24,363 nucleotides of DNA from Sphingosinicella sp041621755. GTDB taxonomy: Bacteria; Pseudomonadota; Alphaproteobacteria; Sphingomonadales; Sphingomonadaceae. The DNA is taken from contig JBFKAE010000035.1 in NCBI GenBank assembly GCA_041621755.1, forward strand, positions 1-24,363, written 5' to 3'. The translations under genes were made by a program, and so were the position numbers. The notes under the pieces were generated by a model that was not told the DNA's origin, made no database searches, and saw only the letters and a list, made by a program, of their open reading frames with translations. How positions within the stretch are numbered: position 1 is the first letter of the stretch; the number at the start of each line of letters is the position of its first letter. Below are positions 7,049-15,127 of the stretch, one piece after another.

Positions 7049-10000
7049 TCATGCACTGTTGATCAGCGCCCGCGCCTGATTACCCAGATGGGCGAGCATC
7101 GGGATCGTCGTCGCACCGGCAGCGCGTGCACGGTCGGTTACGTGTGTCATGCGTCGGATCAGTGCGTCATGGCTGGCAAGCCACGCACTGACGGCCTCTA
7201 AAGGGTCTTTGCCCCTTTGCGTGATGCGCTTGATGAGGTCGATCCGCAATTGTTCAAATTCGCGTATGAGTCCAGCGACGAGCAGCCTTTCCCAAGGATC
7301 GGACGGGTTGAGCTGTGCGGCGACGCCCTTCGCCCAATCCAGTCCCAATGCGGCGCCAAGCATGGTATAGGCACCGGCAATGGCCCGCTCTGTCACGCCA
7401 AGCTCGACGGCCAGCTTTACGGTCCCGACGGCGCCATCAAGCGCATCGACTTCGACCAGCCGCTCGGCAATATCAACGGGCGCACCCGCGCGAAGCAAGT
7501 CCTGACGATAATGTTCGATCAGAGCGCGCGGTTCGGGGCGCAACAGCTTATCCAGTTGCTTGCCAAGCCGGATTATGCCGGGGCGCCAGGCCTTGACGAG
7601 CGTTGAGGGTGTATCATCAAGAGTCGATGCGCGTAGAACATCGTTGACCTGCGTTCGCAGTCCGCGAATCGATTGGGCATGCAGGCCAAGATGTGTTCGC
7701 GCGTCGACGTCGGCGCCATCAATGGTCCGCCACAGGTCCCGCATACCGAACAATTCGCGCACTGTGACAAAGGCGGAGGCTACGTGGGCAAGGCTGGTGC
7801 CATGTTCTTCGGTCAGTTCGAAGGCAAGCGTGATCCCGCCGCGATTGACCATCTGGTTGGCGATTTTTGTGGCGATAATCTCGCGCCGCAGCCTGTGATT
7901 GTCGACGCCGCCTGCATATGTCTTCACCACGGCTTGGGGGAAAGCCATGACAAGGTCTTCGGCCAGAATGGGGTCGTCAGGAAGCGCACTTGCGATGATC
8001 GCTTCATAGAGAGCCATTTTTGCATAAGCGAGCAGGACAGCAAGTTCTGGTCGCTCGAGACTCTGCCCGGCAAGTGCGCGCTGAGTCAGCTGGTCATCCG
8101 ATGGCAGGCCTTCGACAGCACGATCAAGCCTGCCCCCGCTTTCCAGAATCTGGATCACACGCTGAAATGCGCGCAACGCTTTTGTACCGTCGATTTCCGC
8201 AACCGACAGCGCCTGCGTCTGCATGATATTGTCGCGTAGGACGAGCGCAGCGACATCGTCGGTCATGGCTTTAAGCAGGCTATTGCGGCGGGCTTCGGTC
8301 AGCTTTCCATTGGCGACCGCCGGTTGCAGTGCGATCTTGATGTTGACCTCGTGGTCTGAACAGACGACGCCGGCGCTATTGTCGATAAAGTCGGTGTTTA
8401 TCCTGCCGCCGCCACGCGCAAAGGCGATGCGCCCGGACTGTGTAATGCCAAGATTGGCGCCTTCGCCGATAACGCGGACGCGGACGTCTTCGGCATTGAC
8501 GCGAATGGCGTCGTTCATGCGGTCGCCAACGTCGGCGTTCGATTCGGATGCGGCCTTGATATAGGTGCCAATACCACCGAACCAGCAGAGGTCCGCTGAG
8601 GCTTTCAGGATCGCCGACATCAGCGCCGATGGTGAGAGACTCTTGTCCTCAATCCCAAGCAGCGCACGCACTTCAGCCGACAGGTCGATCGACTTTTGCG
8701 ACCGTGGGAAAACGCCGCCGCCCTTTGAAATCAGCTTTTTATTATAATCGTCCCACGACGAACGTGGCAGGTTGAACATGCGCTGGCGTTCTGTCCACGA
8801 CTTGGCTGGGTCAGGATCGGGGTCAAGGAAAATATGCCGATGGTCAAATGCCGCGACAAGCTTCAGCGTCTTTGACAACAGCATGCCGTTGCCAAACACA
8901 TCCCCCGACATGTCGCCGACGCCGATGACTCGAACCGGGTCGTTCTGGATATCGACGCCCATTTCCCGGAAGTGGCGCTGCACCGAAATCCAGGCGCCAC
9001 GCGCGGTAATGCCCATCGCCTTGTGATCGTAACCCTGCGCACCGCCCGATGCGAACGCGTCGCCCAGCCAGAAGCCGCGTGCGATGCTGATCGCGTTGGC
9101 GATATCGGAAAAGTTCGCTGTGCCTTTGTCGGCGGCCACGACCAGATAGGGGTCGGGCGCGTCATGACAGACGACGCCCTCGGGGGGGACCGTTTCGCCT
9201 TCGACAAGATTATCGGTCAGCGACAATAGCGCACGGATATATGTCTGATACGACGCAATGCCTTCGGCAAGCCAGGCGTCCCTGTCCTGCGGTCCTGGCA
9301 GCTGTTTTGGATAAAAGCCGCCTTTTGACCCGGTTGGTACGATAACCGCATTCTTTACCATCTGCGCCTTGACGAGGCCGAGAACTTCGGTGCGGAAATC
9401 GTCGCGCCTGTCAGACCACCGCAAGCCACCGCGGGCGATTGGGCCGCCGCGCAGGTGGATGCCTTCGACGCGGGGACTGTACACCCAGATTTCGCGATAG
9501 GGGACAGGCGGCGGCAGGCCGGGGACGGACCTGGAATCGATCTTGAACGCCAGTGCATCGTCACCGCTTGTGGCAAATGCGTTGGTGCGCAGCGTTGCCT
9601 CTATGACCGCCGCATAAAGGCGCAGGATTTTATCTTCGTCGATGGCCGATACGACTGCGAGGCCAGAATGGAACCGCGCTGTAACGGTATCGATCTGCTT
9701 TTGCCGGTTTTTGATACCGGGCGTGAATCGCGCCTGAAACAAAGCAATCAGCTCTGCCGTGCGTTTGGCATGGGCGCGCAGAGTCTCGACCACGGTCAGC
9801 AGGCCATAGCTCAGCCCGGTTTGCCGCAGATACCGGAAATAGGCGCGCAGCCATGCCACTTCGCCAATCGGCAAAGCCGCACTGATCACCAGCGCGTTGA
9901 ACGGATCGTTTTCATGGCGGCCGATAAGCACGTCACGGAGCGCCGGGCCAGCTTGCGATTTCAGGAAATCAAGGTCGAACGTGTCGCCGTGTGCGCTGCG

Positions 10001-11824
10001 CACCAGAAAATCATGAATCCAACCAAGCCGCCCGCCGGCAAGGTCAAAAGGATATTCCTCGATCACGCGGAATCCGAAATTTTCGAGCGCGGGTACGACA
10101 TCGGACAGCGGAATGATCTCGCCAAGGCGGTATATTTTGATGCGCAGAACATCGTCCGCGTCGCCCGCGTGGCGATAGAATTGAACGTCGCGGTCATTTT
10201 TGTCCGCAAGCGCGGTCAGCCGGATAATATCCTCGGCTGCTGCATCAGCGGCATAATTTTCGCGATAGGCGGCCGAAAAACTATTGCCGTGACTGAGCGT
10301 CAGGCGTGCAGCGCGACCGGCGCCAATGCGTTCGACCAATGCCGCCTCAAGCGTTTCCTCCCAGCCGCGAACGAGCGTCGTCAGGCGATCGTTCAGCGTC
10401 GCTTCGCTGAGTGCCGGAACGTTGCCGGGCGTTGTGGCAAGATAATAATGCACACGGGCGAGGCCCTCGGCGCGCAACTCGACATCGAACCTCGCCAATC
10501 GCGCCTGAAAAGCGTCTTCCAGCATCGCGCCAATGCGTTGCCGCATGCCGCTGTAATAGACGTCGCGCGGGACATAGACGATGACAGACGCGAAGCGCTC
10601 CGACGGGTCGAGGCGGGCAAAGAGCTTGGGTCTTGGCCGGTCGAGCAGCGACAACATTCCGCGCGCCATTTCAGCAAGGCGTTCGCTGCCGACCAGAAAC
10701 ATATCTTCGCGCGGGAAAGTCTCAATGACATGTGCAAGCGCTTTTCCGGTATGGCTTCGCGGGTCAAAGCCAAGGCGGCTTTGCACGTCCTCCACCTTGC
10801 GGCGCATAATCGGTACGCTACGCGGGGAGGCTGACAGTGCGGTCGATGTAAACAAGCCGATAATCCGCCGCTCGCCAATGACCTTGCCCGACCTGTCGAA
10901 GCGCTTGACGCTGACGACATCGTAATATGTGTGCCGATGCACGGATGACAAAGCATTGGCCTTGGTGATCAACAGCGGGTCTGGCCGTGCCATTGATGAC
11001 CGCAGCGAATTTGGCAGAATCTCGAAACCGCTATCCCCGCGCCACAAGGGGAATTCCGGGTCACGGAGCAAGCCCAGCCCTGCATCCGCCTTCGGTACGA
11101 CAGTGGCGTTGTTCAATGCGTCGCCAAAGTCATAGTCGCACACCCCGAGCAGCGTGAAATGATCGTCGCCCAGCCACGACAGAAAGGCCTTGGCTTCAAC
11201 AATGTCATCGGCCGGAACGGGGATGGGCGCGTGGCCAAGCTCTTCGGCTGCTGCGGCCAGCGCTTCGCGCATTTTCGGCCAGTCGGCGACAGCGATCCGG
11301 ACTTCGCCCAGAATTTGCTTCAGCTTTTCTGCAAGCGCCGCACGACCGCTGGCGCCCAGCCGATCCGCCTCGATGTAAATGAGCGATTCGCGTACGCGGT
11401 CCCCCTCGCTGTCGCCGCCACGTTTGCCAGCACTGTGACGCAGCGATTTTATCGCGCCCTGCGCATCGCGCTCGACGTCAAGAATCGGGTGCAGCAGCCG
11501 GTGAATGGAAATGCCGCTGATCGTCAGCGCGGTTGAAATTGAATCGACAAGGAACGGCATGTCATCGTTGAGAATGCCAATGGCCGTGCGTCGCCTGCCG
11601 GAGTCGGTTTCGATCGCGACGATATTCACGCTTGGCGTGCCCGGGCTGCGCTTCGCGATCAGCGTGGTCGCAAAATCCACGATCCGGTTGTGTGCCGCTT
11701 TGCTCAGCCCATCCTTGTCGCCTGGAAGGGCATGATCAAACAGTGCGCTCGCAAGTGCCGATTTTCTGGAACGCGCTGAAGACCGTGATGCCGGCGTCGG
11801 TGTCTTCGCCGCTGTACTCACCAT
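7049..11824 (-). CDS. gdhB: NAD-specific glutamate dehydrogenase, large (180 kDa) class
   Basis: 1591 residues, the usual size of the large bacterial NAD-GDH family (Bac_GDH, PF05088), which oxidatively deaminates glutamate to 2-oxoglutarate and ammonia. The long N-terminal half holds ACT-like regulatory segments. The catalytic region includes GSKGGFYPKQLP (about 830-841; family glutamate-binding lysine region), GDMSGDVFGNGMLLS, and GEGANLGITQSGR (about 1119-1131) in the dinucleotide-binding fold, followed by DFIDNSAGVVCSDHEVNIKI. ATG 11824 (MVSTAAKTP) is chosen over an upstream in-frame start at 11869 because GGAG lies 7 bases before it. Enzymes of this class are mostly catabolic and allosterically regulated. 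The gene follows the PAS gene in the same direction after 111 bp. The symbol is used loosely: gdh, gdhB and gdhZ are all in use. Confidence 0.95.
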   Translation of the reverse strand: MVSTAAKTPTPASRSSARSRKSALASALFDHALPGDKDGLSKAAHNRIVDFATTLIAKRSPGTPSVNIVAIETDSGRRRTAIGILNDDMPFLVDSISTALTISGISIHRLLHPILDVERDAQGAIKSLRHSAGKRGGDSEGDRVRESLIYIEADRLGASGRAALAEKLKQILGEVRIAVADWPKMREALAAAAEELGHAPIPVPADDIVEAKAFLSWLGDDHFTLLGVCDYDFGDALNNATVVPKADAGLGLLRDPEFPLWRGDSGFEILPNSLRSSMARPDPLLITKANALSSVHRHTYYDVVSVKRFDRSGKVIGERRIIGLFTSTALSASPRSVPIMRRKVEDVQSRLGFDPRSHTGKALAHVIETFPREDMFLVGSERLAEMARGMLSLLDRPRPKLFARLDPSERFASVIVYVPRDVYYSGMRQRIGAMLEDAFQARLARFDVELRAEGLARVHYYLATTPGNVPALSEATLNDRLTTLVRGWEETLEAALVERIGAGRAARLTLSHGNSFSAAYRENYAADAAAEDIIRLTALADKNDRDVQFYRHAGDADDVLRIKIYRLGEIIPLSDVVPALENFGFRVIEEYPFDLAGGRLGWIHDFLVRSAHGDTFDLDFLKSQAGPALRDVLIGRHENDPFNALVISAALPIGEVAWLRAYFRYLRQTGLSYGLLTVVETLRAHAKRTAELIALFQARFTPGIKNRQKQIDTVTARFHSGLAVVSAIDEDKILRLYAAVIEATLRTNAFATSGDDALAFKIDSRSVPGLPPPVPYREIWVYSPRVEGIHLRGGPIARGGLRWSDRRDDFRTEVLGLVKAQMVKNAVIVPTGSKGGFYPKQLPGPQDRDAWLAEGIASYQTYIRALLSLTDNLVEGETVPPEGVVCHDAPDPYLVVAADKGTANFSDIANAISIARGFWLGDAFASGGAQGYDHKAMGITARGAWISVQRHFREMGVDIQNDPVRVIGVGDMSGDVFGNGMLLSKTLKLVAAFDHRHIFLDPDPDPAKSWTERQRMFNLPRSSWDDYNKKLISKGGGVFPRSQKSIDLSAEVRALLGIEDKSLSPSALMSAILKASADLCWFGGIGTYIKAASESNADVGDRMNDAIRVNAEDVRVRVIGEGANLGITQSGRIAFARGGGRINTDFIDNSAGVVCSDHEVNIKIALQPAVANGKLTEARRNSLLKAMTDDVAALVLRDNIMQTQALSVAEIDGTKALRAFQRVIQILESGGRLDRAVEGLPSDDQLTQRALAGQSLERPELAVLLAYAKMALYEAIIASALPDDPILAEDLVMAFPQAVVKTYAGGVDNHRLRREIIATKIANQMVNRGGITLAFELTEEHGTSLAHVASAFVTVRELFGMRDLWRTIDGADVDARTHLGLHAQSIRGLRTQVNDVLRASTLDDTPSTLVKAWRPGIIRLGKQLDKLLRPEPRALIEHYRQDLLRAGAPVDIAERLVEVDALDGAVGTVKLAVELGVTERAIAGAYTMLGAALGLDWAKGVAAQLNPSDPWERLLVAGLIREFEQLRIDLIKRITQRGKDPLEAVSAWLASHDALIRRMTHVTDRARAAGATTIPMLAHLGNQARALINSA

Positions 11825-11847
11825 ATACTGGCTCCAAAACAGGCGCG

Positions 11848-11864
11848 CGGCCCGAGGGGGGCCG
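11848..11864 (-). terminator. GC-rich hairpin between PAS gene and NAD-GDH gene
   Basis: CGGCCC (11848-11853) pairs with GGGCCG (11859-11864), with G-C-rich flanks. On the minus strand it lies after the PAS gene and just before the GDH ribosome site. A TTTT occurs only about 8 bases beyond the stem, so it is at best an attenuator-like or weak terminator element. A second CCCC/GGGG pairing at 11893-11905 may stack with it. Confidence 0.3.
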
Positions 11865-11935
11865 TGCATCTGGTCAGGGCTTTATGCGTTTTCCCCGACG
11901 AGGGGGCAAGACAAACTATTGTAAGGTCTGTGAAC

Positions 11936-13195
11936 TTACTTTGCGTCGGGAAGCTTGCGTAGCGCGCTGTCGAGCAAGGCTTGCGCGTGTGGCACGACAT
12001 TCACGATGTCGACCGTGCCATCGCTGCTGCTGCGCGCGACAAGCAAGACGAACTCTTCCGTACCGGCATCGATCGCGACATTGGCGATCGGCTTGGCGCC
12101 ACGCAATTGTCCACGCACAGTCTCTGCGCGGTCGACCTTGGGCGTTTGGCGTTCCGCCCTGCGTGCGTCGCGTTCTGCCCGGACCAACGCCTTGAGGCCG
12201 CCATCATGGGCTTCGACAAATTTTTGAAAGCCGCCCGTTTCGACGCTGCTGCGCGCCGCAAAGTTGAGCGCTGCTGCAAATTCGGTCAGCCGCGATTTGT
12301 CATAATCGATGCCAAAGACCAGCTTGCCAATCGGCGTCATGGGCGCCCGCGCCTGCGCGCTCAGCCCGGCATCGTCCAGAATTTCAGCATAGGATTCCGG
12401 GTCGGCCTGTGCGGCGACATAGAAATCATAAGCATTGCCAAGCGCACGGTAGAGCGCAACGCGTGATCGCTGGTCCGCCGATTTGACGGCTTCGGCATTG
12501 GAGCGCGCGATCGCGAGGCGGTCGGCAAGGCCAGCGTCAGGATCAGCGTCCATCGCCGCGAACGCCTCGTCCTCGGGGTCATCGTCATAGGGCGCGTCTG
12601 GACCATATGCGAAGTCCGACAACGGCTTGTTTTCGACTGCCTCAAACGACTGTTCGGCTTCCAGCGCCAGATTGGCCGCAAATTCAGCGTCGGCCAGTTC
12701 TTTCCAGTTGATCACGCCATAGATAAAGTCGATCGAATTTCCATCGCCCGACAGCGGCATCAATATGCCACGGTACATCGTATTGTTACCGCGTTGCGAA
12801 ACGAATTCCGCTTCAAAGCCGATCGGTGCGCGGTTGGCGATGATTTCGAAAAAATGATCGGTCAGGCGCGAAATCAGCGAACGTTTCGGCACTTCGTCAA
12901 GTTCGACATCGGTGACGGTAAGGCCACATTCTTCGCGCAGCTTTGTGCCGATGAACCGCAGGCGTGGATTTTCGCGATCTTTCGTAAAGTCCAGAAGAAC
13001 GCTGTGTGGGCCGAAATCGTCAAGATTTTCGGGTTCGAGGTCGATGACACTCGGAAACTCTCGTCCGCGCAACAGTCCGGCCCAATAATTATAGGCGCGC
13101 ACGTGCATCCTGCGCTCGTCCTGATCGGCAAAGATCGGCGGGGCCTCGAATTCCGGCTCCGCCAGATCGAGAAAATCATCACTCAGGTCACTCAT
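11936..13195 (-). CDS. PAS_5-like domain regulatory protein
   Basis: 419 residues, soluble, acidic N-terminus (MSDLSDDFLDLAEPEFEAPP). Residues about 30-175 look like a PAS_5 (PF07310) domain: YWAGLLRGREFPSV, DLEPENLDDFGPHSVLLDF, PRLRFIGTKLREECG, then PKRSLISRLTDHFFEI and the closing FIYGVINWKEL. The rest is an acidic linker and an Ala-rich helical region that ends with a compact C-terminal segment (about 360-415). No HATPase, GGDEF or DNA-binding motif is visible, so it may be a sensory adaptor. The start ATG 13195 has GGGGAAAG about 8 bases upstream. It lies directly upstream of the NAD-GDH gene on the same strand, so it may share regulation with glutamate catabolism. That is inference from position only. 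Confidence 0.7.
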   Translation of the reverse strand: MSDLSDDFLDLAEPEFEAPPIFADQDERRMHVRAYNYWAGLLRGREFPSVIDLEPENLDDFGPHSVLLDFTKDRENPRLRFIGTKLREECGLTVTDVELDEVPKRSLISRLTDHFFEIIANRAPIGFEAEFVSQRGNNTMYRGILMPLSGDGNSIDFIYGVINWKELADAEFAANLALEAEQSFEAVENKPLSDFAYGPDAPYDDDPEDEAFAAMDADPDAGLADRLAIARSNAEAVKSADQRSRVALYRALGNAYDFYVAAQADPESYAEILDDAGLSAQARAPMTPIGKLVFGIDYDKSRLTEFAAALNFAARSSVETGGFQKFVEAHDGGLKALVRAERDARRAERQTPKVDRAETVRGQLRGAKPIANVAIDAGTEEFVLLVARSSSDGTVDIVNVVPHAQALLDSALRKLPDAK

Positions 13196-13389
13196 TCACA
13201 CACTTTCCCCGCCGGACTACGACATGTTCAGACACAGAATGACCCATCACACGTTGAGCAATGGTTAATATGGCGTTGAACGGGCGCAAATCCGGTTGCC
13301 TGCGCGCTATTGGTCAAAGGCTTGTTAAGTACTTTCATATTAGAACGCATGAAGTCGACAACGATTTCTCTTTTGTGGAGTCCCAAAGA
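13196..13389. promoter_or_regulatory. Divergent intergenic region between PAS gene and chemoreceptor gene
   Basis: A 194-bp region between two divergent start codons must hold promoters for both genes or their upstream parts. It is more AT-rich than its flanks, with an A/T-rich stretch around 13321-13345 (TTGTTAAGTACTTTCATATT). I could not find a -35/-10 pair with acceptable spacing on either strand, and no clear operator palindrome. Confidence 0.4.
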
Positions 13390-14778
13390 ATGAATGAGCA
13401 AATTGCCAGAATGGTGCAACACCCGCCCGACGATGCGCTTATCAGTATAATACCACAAATCACTGAAATTGTTGGCGGACGACGGCAGGCGCACGATCCC
13501 GATGGGTCGCTGGTGGCGACGCTGGCCGAGATCAGGCCGCTTCTGGCGCCGAAGGTCGACGAGTTTATCGGCAAGTTCTGGTGGCATTTTTCGCGCCATG
13601 CATCGAGGCGCGTTACATCGGGCGAGGTGTCCGCCGAACAGCATATTGAAACCACCCGAGGATATTCCCGCGAAAAATTTACAGATCCCTTTGGCGAGGA
13701 TTTTCAGGCGGCCTTGCAGAAAATAGTCGAAATCTTCGCGGATGCGGGGGTTCCAAATTATGTGCTGCAGTCCGCGTGTCAGGCATGTCACGAGGCGATC
13801 GCCAATTATCTCTGGGTGGTGCTGGCAGATGATCGGGCCTTGCTGCAGCGAGGCACGCTCGCTCTGATGCGGCTCGCCGCCTACGAAGCCGAAGCCATGA
13901 CGACGGCGATCAATAATATTCATAAAAAACGCTTTATAGTCGCATATAAGCATCAGTCCGAAGTGTTCCGAAAATCGATTGCCGAGGCCGTCAGCGAGGT
14001 GTCATCGCGCAGCAGCGGCCTTCGCGAAAAGTCGGAACGTGCTTATGTCAACATGCGTGACATGATGTCGAAAACATCCGAAGTGGCAAGCGCTGCGGAC
14101 GAGTCGGCCTCGGCAATGCGTGAAGCTGCAGCGACCGCGGCCGAGCTAATCAGGATCATCAGCGGCACGCGCGCCGAAGTGGATGGCGCTACAGAGATTG
14201 CCGGAACGGCATCGTCACAGGCTGAACAGGCCGTCGAGTCGGTGACGGCACTTGCCGACCACAGCAGAGCGATCGAATCGATTATCAGCCTGATCCGCAA
14301 TATTGCCGGCCAGACGAATTTGCTGGCGCTGAACGCAACGATCGAAGCGGCGCGCGCAGGCGACGCTGGTCGCGGCTTTGCCGTCGTCGCACAGGAGGTC
14401 AAATCGCTTGCCAGCCAGACAGCAAAGGCCACGGACGACATCGCCTCGAAAATTTCCGGCATCCAGCACGCGACGCAAGAGACGGTCAGCGCGAACGGTT
14501 CGATTCGCGAGACGGTTGAAGGCGTGCTTTCATTGGCCGAAAGTATCCGCAGCCTGATGGACAGTCAGGCGGTTGCGGCAATGACGATCACCGGTTCGAT
14601 TGACGAAACGGCTTTGTCCGCCGATTCCATGTCATCGACGCTTGCTATTGTTCGGCAATCAAGCGAATCCCTGTCGGACGAGCTTATGGCTGTCGAAACC
14701 GAATGTCGCGACGTCGACAATCAACTGGCGGCGTTGCAGGATACGGTCACGCGTTTCCTTTCGGTGCTTGCCGCCTGA
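13390..14778 (+). CDS. Soluble methyl-accepting chemotaxis protein with globin-like N-terminal domain
   Basis: 462 residues with no transmembrane segment, so a cytoplasmic receptor. Residues about 1-175 are helical and read like the sensor globin of globin-coupled sensors (KFWWHFSRH, YSREKFTDPFGEDFQAALQKIVEIF, then a long helix ending in NNIHKKR). The C-terminal half is a typical MCP signalling domain with the hairpin NLLALNATIEAARAG (about 308-322) and DAGRGFAVVAQEVKSLA, which contacts CheA/CheW. The region expected to hold the heme-ligating proximal histidine reads KIVEIFADAGV, with Phe116 at that place. ATG 13390 is chosen because GGAG (13377-13380) precedes it; the longer frame from 13261 lacks a ribosome site. 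It is divergent from the PAS gene. MCP call firm; globin fold moderately sure. Confidence 0.85.
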   Translation: MNEQIARMVQHPPDDALISIIPQITEIVGGRRQAHDPDGSLVATLAEIRPLLAPKVDEFIGKFWWHFSRHASRRVTSGEVSAEQHIETTRGYSREKFTDPFGEDFQAALQKIVEIFADAGVPNYVLQSACQACHEAIANYLWVVLADDRALLQRGTLALMRLAAYEAEAMTTAINNIHKKRFIVAYKHQSEVFRKSIAEAVSEVSSRSSGLREKSERAYVNMRDMMSKTSEVASAADESASAMREAAATAAELIRIISGTRAEVDGATEIAGTASSQAEQAVESVTALADHSRAIESIISLIRNIAGQTNLLALNATIEAARAGDAGRGFAVVAQEVKSLASQTAKATDDIASKISGIQHATQETVSANGSIRETVEGVLSLAESIRSLMDSQAVAAMTITGSIDETALSADSMSSTLAIVRQSSESLSDELMAVETECRDVDNQLAALQDTVTRFLSVLAA

Positions 14779-14797
14779 GCCTTGGGGTCATTCGCGC

Positions 14798-14826
14798 TTG
14801 TCTTGGTACAGGGCGACTGATATGGG
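14798..14826 (+). promoter_or_regulatory. Possible promoter of tRNA-Thr
   Basis: TTGTCT (14798-14803) and TATGGG (14821-14826) are separated by 17 bases and would start transcription about 10 bases before the tRNA. The -10 element matches the consensus at only half its positions, so this is tentative. Confidence 0.35.
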
Positions 14827-14843
14827 GCCGCCCTGGTTTCCAT

Positions 14844-14919
14844 GCCGCTTTAGCTCAGTTGGTAGAGCATCGCATTCGTAATGCGGAGGTCACGTGTTCG
14901 AGTCACGTAAGCGGCACCA
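14844..14919 (+). tRNA. tRNA-Thr (anticodon CGT)
   Basis: A complete 76-base cloverleaf with CCA encoded. The acceptor stem GCCGCTT pairs with AAGCGGC (one G-T type pair allowed). The D arm is GCTC/GAGC. The anticodon stem TCGCA/TGCGG encloses the loop TTCGTAA, giving anticodon CGT (positions 34-36), which reads ACG. The T arm ACGTG/CACGT encloses TTCGAGT. It lies 65 bp after the chemoreceptor gene. A T-rich tract directly follows (14921-14937). The serine recombinase module begins about 208 bp downstream. Confidence 0.97.
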
Positions 14920-15127
14920 GACTTTTTATTCTTTTATATCAATATGTTATTAGTATGATGCTCGCCGATATTGTGCCGCATTGTCGGGCGGTTACAGGCA
15001 TAGGGTTAGGCTGATCGGCGACCAGAGACACCCTGGAAGCCGCAGATATGCTCGATTTATGACGGATATCTCCATGCCCCAAATACTGGAGTCCAGATGC
15101 AGTTGATATTAAACGGTCTGGAGACGC
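14920..15127. other. Non-coding spacer between tRNA-Thr and serine recombinase
   Basis: 208 bp without a supportable gene. It starts with an AT-rich stretch just after the tRNA CCA. A perfect palindrome CTGGAGTCCAG lies at 15086-15096. GTCTG (15116-15120) and CAGAC (15129-15133) form a small hairpin overlapping the recombinase stop codon, which on the minus strand could help end the recombinase transcript. No second copy of the tRNA 3' end is seen elsewhere in the window. If the recombinase module is an inserted element, its left end should lie in this spacer. Confidence 0.4.

Noticed and set aside
9455..10834. Long plus-strand open frame inside the glutamate dehydrogenase gene
   Set aside because: It is antisense to the well-supported NAD-GDH coding sequence, has no family signature and no ribosome site; a high-GC shadow frame.
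13228..13953. Minus-strand open frame opposite the chemoreceptor gene
   Set aside because: The chemoreceptor frame carries recognisable domains, and this frame shows none.
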